8,324 nt of DNA from assembly GCA_016840595.1 (NCBI GenBank), contig JAEOSA010000081.1:1-8324 (forward strand). Reading direction: 5' to 3'. Shown here in pieces: positions 5,513 to 8,324 of this stretch. Position 1 is the stretch's first letter. Every line of letters begins with the position of its first letter. Below the pieces are notes generated by a model. It ran no database searches and was not told where the DNA came from. It saw only the letters and a program-made list of their open reading frames with translations. The translations under genes were made by a program, and so were the position numbers. Source of the stretch: Candidatus Hermodarchaeota archaeon (lineage in GTDB: Archaea; Asgardarchaeota; Hermodarchaeia; Hermodarchaeales; Hermodarchaeaceae).

Positions 5513-6451
5513 TTAGAGGGAGAAGAGATGGATTGCTGCCTTTCCAAGGATGATTTCCAGTTCCTCATCAGTAAACTTGGTATCACTAACAGAATTGATA
5601 TTCTGGATAGCTTTCACCCATTCAGGAGGGGGCATAATTACATTGAGCAAGGCACCGTCAGTGCCAAAGAGAACCCGCCAAGGTCCCAGCATATCAATTG
5701 CGGAGCGTAACACCTCAGCAAAATGTTTGGGGTTTTCTTGATATTTACCCTGCCACCCCGAGAAGTCAACGTACATGTTGGGTTTTGCAGAAGCAAAATC
5801 TAGTGTTTGACGCCACCAGCCATGCCCAATGTGTGCTACCACAATTTTCAACTCGGGAAAGTCTGCAGCAACGGTATCAATGTATTTTGGTTCTGAAAAC
5901 TTGGCAGCCATTGGGGCCGGTTGATTGCCTGAGTGGAATAGAACCGGAACCTGCAGTTCAAGGGCTTTCTGATACACTGGGTAACAGACAGGGTCATCAG
6001 GGTAATACCGAGTAGTTGGATGGAGTTTTATCCCCTTCATATTCCACTTACTCACGGCCTTTTCGAACGCTGCCACACAATTCTTTCTTCGCGGATCCAT
6101 TCCGAACAACGAGTAAAGACGCCCTTCATGGTTGTTCACTGCCTCCACGTAGATTTGGTTCTTCTTCACCATATCATATGGCTTGCTGCGACCAGAAGTC
6201 TCGAACCAGTACCAGTAATCTAAGGGAAGAAGTAGTGTTTTTTCTATTCCAGAATCGTCCATCAATTGAACCAATTTATCCCCTGACCTATCCGCAAGAA
6301 TTGGCATCTGCATTTCCAAGAGTTGTTTAGCATCCATGGGCTCTGGAGTATTTTTTGAAAACCGTCGAGCGCCCAACCGTGCACAGCCCATAAAGAAGTC
6401 CTGGGGATCGGAGTCACCCCAATGTAAATGATAATGCGCATCGACTATCAT
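5513..6451 (-). CDS. Amidohydrolase family 2 metal-dependent hydrolase or decarboxylase
   Basis: A 312-residue TIM-barrel protein of the amidohydrolase superfamily. It begins MIVDAHYHLH, giving the H6-x-H8 metal site of barrel strand 1. Other expected ligands are GIKLHP with K142 and H144, VLFHSG with H173, VVAHIGHG with H207/H210, and FGTDG with D265 on the last strand. This pattern fits the Amidohydro_2 group, which includes gamma-resorcylate and ACMS decarboxylases as well as true hydrolases and lactonases, usually with one divalent metal; the substrate here is unknown. Several Trp/Tyr residues at 79-82 (YWYW) could line an aromatic or ring substrate pocket (inference). The start ATG at 6451 is supported by GAGGGTG (6457-6463) 5 nt upstream. 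It lies 121 bp downstream of the membrane-protein gene and 57 bp upstream of the aminotransferase. Cytoplasmic; no signal peptide. Confidence 0.9.
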   Translation of the reverse strand: MIVDAHYHLHWGDSDPQDFFMGCARLGARRFSKNTPEPMDAKQLLEMQMPILADRSGDKLVQLMDDSGIEKTLLLPLDYWYWFETSGRSKPYDMVKKNQIYVEAVNNHEGRLYSLFGMDPRRKNCVAAFEKAVSKWNMKGIKLHPTTRYYPDDPVCYPVYQKALELQVPVLFHSGNQPAPMAAKFSEPKYIDTVAADFPELKIVVAHIGHGWWRQTLDFASAKPNMYVDFSGWQGKYQENPKHFAEVLRSAIDMLGPWRVLFGTDGALLNVIMPPPEWVKAIQNINSVSDTKFTDEELEIILGKAAIHLFSL

Positions 6452-6572
6452 GATGACACCCTCATAGTCAATGCATCTTCCTAAAGCTTAACACTTTCTA
6501 GAACTATGACCTATTGATATCGACAGAATACTTCGATACGATCAGATCACATAGCGGTAGAGCGGATAAGAA
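6452..6572. other. Intergenic region upstream of the amidohydrolase
   Basis: It contains the GAGGGTG ribosome binding site (6457-6463). No convincing TATA box, T-rich terminator or repeat was found, so whether the amidohydrolase has its own promoter or is read from the membrane-protein gene is open. Confidence 0.4.
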
Positions 6573-7244
6573 CTAGCCGAGATGGTTTACGAACACCGCA
6601 TTCATGGTTGCGACGAGCTCATTCAGTGCGGTTCCGGGCTCCAACAGAATGCCATTCATCCAGTTCTCGTCACGTTGAATGATAGATGGGTTGAAGGGAT
6701 TCGTAGGGCTCGGTGTCCCAGTAAAGGTGCCATTCAGGAACATGATGTGTCCAGTAGGGCTTTGAATAGTAAACAGCTGGATCCAAGTATTATCTGTGTA
6801 CAGAATGTCCAAGCCAAAGCCGACAGAATAGTAGAGGTCCGAAATGGAATCCAGAGATTGGTTGGTGTTTTCAAGGCCATCATAGACGGCAGTATTGATG
6901 TTTTCAACCTCGGTGAGACTGGCTACAAATGTTTCATTGTAAAAAGTAATGTCATACGGATCAGTATCATTGAGGAAATTGGCAGATACATCCCAAGTAC
7001 CACCGAGTAAGGGGATAAAGAGGGCGTTCATTAACTCGGGATAGACGATATCCGAGCTATTACCCATAATCTGAACCGCCAAGATATCAGATTCTTTTCC
7101 ATGCATGAAAGTTGAAAGTGATTCTCCTATACTTTCACCATTCGTTGGAGATGGAGGAGCGAATAGTCCGATTAAAAAGGGAGAGGCGAGAATCAAGCCC
7201 AACACTATGGGTATGACAAGTAGTCCTAGCCATTTCCGGTTCAT
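6573..7244 (-). CDS. Membrane-anchored surface protein of unknown function, rich in N-glycosylation sequons
   Basis: A 223-residue protein that I do not recognise. Residues 1-4 are basic (MNRK) and residues 5-28 form one hydrophobic segment, i.e. an N-terminal signal anchor or uncleaved signal peptide. The rest is polar and lacks further membrane segments, so it should lie outside the cell. The exterior part has five N-x-S/T sequons at N62, N92, N103, N128 and N171, expected of a glycosylated archaeal surface protein. No cysteine, lipobox or catalytic motif is evident; the only marked features are acidic Asn/Asp-rich stretches and a Pro/Thr-rich turn near 178-186. The start is set at ATG 7244 because GGTGG (7250-7254) lies 5 nt upstream; an in-frame TTG at 7256 would bury this site. 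A TATA-like box sits at 7290-7298. It is flanked by the nitroreductase and amidohydrolase genes on the same strand, with gaps over 100 bp, so a shared function is not implied. Confidence 0.75.
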   Translation of the reverse strand: MNRKWLGLLVIPIVLGLILASPFLIGLFAPPSPTNGESIGESLSTFMHGKESDILAVQIMGNSSDIVYPELMNALFIPLLGGTWDVSANFLNDTDPYDITFYNETFVASLTEVENINTAVYDGLENTNQSLDSISDLYYSVGFGLDILYTDNTWIQLFTIQSPTGHIMFLNGTFTGTPSPTNPFNPSIIQRDENWMNGILLEPGTALNELVATMNAVFVNHLG

Positions 7245-7289
7245 AATACCCACCAATCTTGAATTGTTAATGCTGGGTTATGATCCGGA

Positions 7290-7298
7290 CTATATTAG
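7290..7298 (-). promoter_or_regulatory. Candidate TATA box of the membrane-anchored protein gene
   Basis: The minus strand reads CTAATATAG. Archaeal spacing predicts transcription start near 7268 and a leader of about 24 nt containing the GGTGG ribosome binding site. Confidence 0.5.
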
Positions 7299-7356
7299 CA
7301 TACAGTTATCGGCAAAGCATTATGACAGACTAGAACCGAAGTGACTAACGTAAGGA

Positions 7357-7398
7357 CCTAAACGCACTGATTTAGGCTTATTCTCTCCGAAAGAAAAG
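7357..7398 (-). terminator. Possible transcription termination region of the nitroreductase gene
   Basis: Directly after the stop codon at 7405 the minus strand has a T-rich run, CTTTTCTTTC (7398-7389). Further on comes an inverted repeat, CCTAAA/TTTAGG (7357-7362 and 7371-7376, 8-nt loop). T-rich tracts terminate archaeal transcription, so the run is the likelier signal; the hairpin may be incidental. Confidence 0.35.
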
Positions 7399-7404
7399 CA
7401 TGGA

Positions 7405-8031
7405 CTAAAGTATGTTCCAAGAATGTCCATATCTTTCGGTAAACGAGATTTCTCCCAAGGATTTCCGTGGCCGTGGAGAAGGATCTTCATCCGGAACACC
7501 AAGAGCAACAAGAACCACAATATCAGCGTTCTCTGGGATTTCAAGCTCAGTTTTTACTTGTTTAACAAATTCTGGTGGTCGTGACTCATAAGTGGCAATC
7601 CAGCAGGAGCCATACCCAAGAGCTGTTGCGGCAAGAACGATATGTTCAGCAGCAATCATAGGATCTTGGATATGCCAGCGAGCCTGATTCCCAGGACAAC
7701 AGGATGCCTGTTGCAATCCAAGAACCACGATGATAGCATTCGCATTTGCAATGAAGCGCTGTGGAGAAGGTTGCCCAAGCAAGGCTTTAACTTCTGGATC
7801 CTTAACGACAATGAACCGCCATGATTGGCTGTTATTTGTTGACGGGGCTAGCCGTGCGGCGTTTAGGATTTTCTCTAGGTCGGAATCAGGTATATCATAG
7901 GGTTTGTAACGTCTGATGCTGCGTCGTTTTTGAATAACTTCGAAAAACGGTTCTGTCACGCTTAAACGCCTTTTCTTAGGAGTGGTTGGTGTTTTTGGTT
8001 GAGTTTCAACTGCTTTTGTCATTTTCATCAT
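7405..8031 (-). CDS. Nitroreductase-family FMN-dependent oxidoreductase
   Basis: A 208-residue protein. After a 25-residue Lys/Thr/Pro-rich N-terminal extension, the nitroreductase fold starts at FFEVIQKRRSIRRY (29-42), the FMN-phosphate-binding 'RRS-x-R-x-Y/F' motif. Then come APSTNNSQSWRFIVV (62-76), HIVLAATALGYGSCWI (130-145) and VALGVPDEDPSPRPRKSLGEI (175-195), a typical family C-terminal signature. Members are dimers that use NAD(P)H and FMN to reduce nitro groups, quinones or other electrophiles; some act in cofactor or halide metabolism. The substrate is unknown. Cys111-Cys112 and Cys143 lie near the middle of the fold, where the flavin site forms; their role is unclear. ATG codons at 8031, 8028 and 8022 are possible starts. 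AAGGA abuts the first and is 9 nt before the third, so 8022 is a fair alternative. The palindrome array at 8176-8236 may control this gene. Confidence 0.9.
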   Translation of the reverse strand: MMKMTKAVETQPKTPTTPKKRRLSVTEPFFEVIQKRRSIRRYKPYDIPDSDLEKILNAARLAPSTNNSQSWRFIVVKDPEVKALLGQPSPQRFIANANAIIVVLGLQQASCCPGNQARWHIQDPMIAAEHIVLAATALGYGSCWIATYESRPPEFVKQVKTELEIPENADIVVLVALGVPDEDPSPRPRKSLGEISFTERYGHSWNIL

Positions 8032-8087
8032 TCCTTGAAGTTCAGAGCGTGACAGTTAGTTAATTCGGAGAAACATCGCCTTCGCAA

Positions 8088-8097
8088 AGTGTACACT
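8088..8097. repeat. Perfect 10-bp palindrome AGTGTACACT
   Basis: A self-complementary decamer about 60 bp upstream of the nitroreductase start. Its sequence is unrelated to the triple palindrome further right. It could be a regulator half-site pair, but a 10-bp palindrome can arise by chance. Confidence 0.3.
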
Positions 8098-8175
8098 GCT
8101 ATTTGATTTGTGATCTGGTGAACAAACATTTCCTGCATTACATTTTTTATTCGCCAATTTTATCAACCTTCTATT

Positions 8176-8236
8176 TATTGGATGTCCGATATCTATTATT
8201 GTACGCCCAATATTTAAATGTATTGGACACCCAATA
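8176..8236. promoter_or_regulatory. Three phased 16-bp palindromes, consensus TATTGG-N4-CCAATA (operator array)
   Basis: Copies lie at 8176-8191 (TATTGG-ATGT-CCGATA), 8197-8212 (TATTGT-ACGC-CCAATA) and 8221-8236 (TATTGG-ACAC-CCAATA). Each is an inverted repeat; the third is perfect in its 6-bp arms and the other two have one mismatch each. Starts are 21 and 24 bp apart, close to two helical turns, so bound dimers would lie roughly on one face of the DNA. The second and third copies are both followed by TTTA, giving an 11-base direct repeat, CCCAATATTTA. This is the layout of a multi-site operator. It could act on the nitroreductase gene (about 145-205 bp to the left, minus strand) or on a gene beyond the right edge. 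The spacer is too short and too symmetrical for a CRISPR array. Confidence 0.7.
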
Positions 8237-8324
8237 TTTACTCTGATTAAAAACAGCGAGAAATCCTAAAACTAGCCCGTGGCGTTAAAATACCATTTAT
8301 TGTGGCGAGGTTTTTCCAGCTTCG

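Larger units (their letters stand above)
8032..8324. other. Right-end region upstream of the nitroreductase, no gene seen
   Basis: It contains the palindrome at 8088-8097, AT-rich minus-strand stretches that may include the nitroreductase promoter (TTGATAAAA and GAATAAAAAA, about 8140-8166) and the triple palindrome. The minus frame 8324-8247 is open from the window edge for 25 codons to a TAA and could be the tail of an unseen gene, but its sequence carries no recognisable motif. Confidence 0.5.

Noticed and set aside
8028..8129. A 33-codon minus-strand frame from ATG 8129 whose TGA overlaps the first nitroreductase ATG (ATGA)
   Set aside because: The overlap would allow translational coupling, but the peptide has no recognisable motif, its only purine-rich sequence is too close to the ATG to be a ribosome binding site, and short chance frames of this size are common.
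8176..8236. CRISPR array or insertion-sequence ends
   Set aside because: Repeats are 16 bp with only 5-8 bp between them and are palindromic; there is no spacer-length sequence, no transposase and no target duplication.
1..8324. tRNA or rRNA genes
   Set aside because: Searches by eye for the tRNA T-loop motif (GGTTCRANTCC) and D-arm, on both strands, gave only matches inside coding regions such as 240-250 within the PhzF-family gene.

Overview
The window looks archaeal. Several genes are preceded by Shine-Dalgarno motifs of the GGTGA/GGAGGT type 5-9 nt from the start. AT-rich TATA-like boxes sit where an archaeal promoter would place the start of transcription 20-30 nt before the gene. One exported protein carries five N-glycosylation sequons. 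The mixture of metabolic enzymes with orphan small proteins would suit an Asgard (Thorarchaeota-like) or related anaerobic archaeon, but this is an impression and no taxonomic marker is present. G+C looks moderate.

Layout, left to right. Positions 1-448 (minus) hold the N-terminal half of a PhzF-family protein that runs off the left edge. A promoter region of about 180 bp separates it from a divergent 68-residue AbrB-like protein with a lysine-rich tail (631-837, plus). Next come two minus-strand genes: an enolase-superfamily mandelate racemase/muconate lactonizing-type enzyme (841-2073) and, upstream of it, a D-2-hydroxyacid dehydrogenase-family protein (2215-3234). A 444-bp intergenic stretch follows, with a TATA box, a strong operator-like palindrome and a GC-rich hairpin. 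A plus-strand GNAT acetyltransferase with an eight-ligand zinc domain (3679-4332) overlaps tail-to-tail with a PLP aminotransferase (4325-5455, minus). That gene is preceded on the same strand by an amidohydrolase (5513-6451), a glycosylation-rich membrane-anchored protein of unknown function (6573-7244) and a nitroreductase-family flavoprotein (7405-8031). The right end (8032-8324) is non-coding as far as can be seen and carries three near-identical 16-bp palindromes spaced about two helical turns apart.

How the genes may work together. The racemase/dehydratase-type enzyme and the hydroxyacid dehydrogenase could act on the same family of hydroxy or sugar acids. The amidohydrolase and aminotransferase are 57 bp apart with a strong ribosome binding site between them and may be co-transcribed. 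No mobile element, CRISPR array, rRNA or tRNA was recognised. The most distinctive signals are the triple palindrome at the right end, the palindrome beside the dehydrogenase promoter, and the zinc-domain/GNAT fusion. I found no clear multi-gene novel system.
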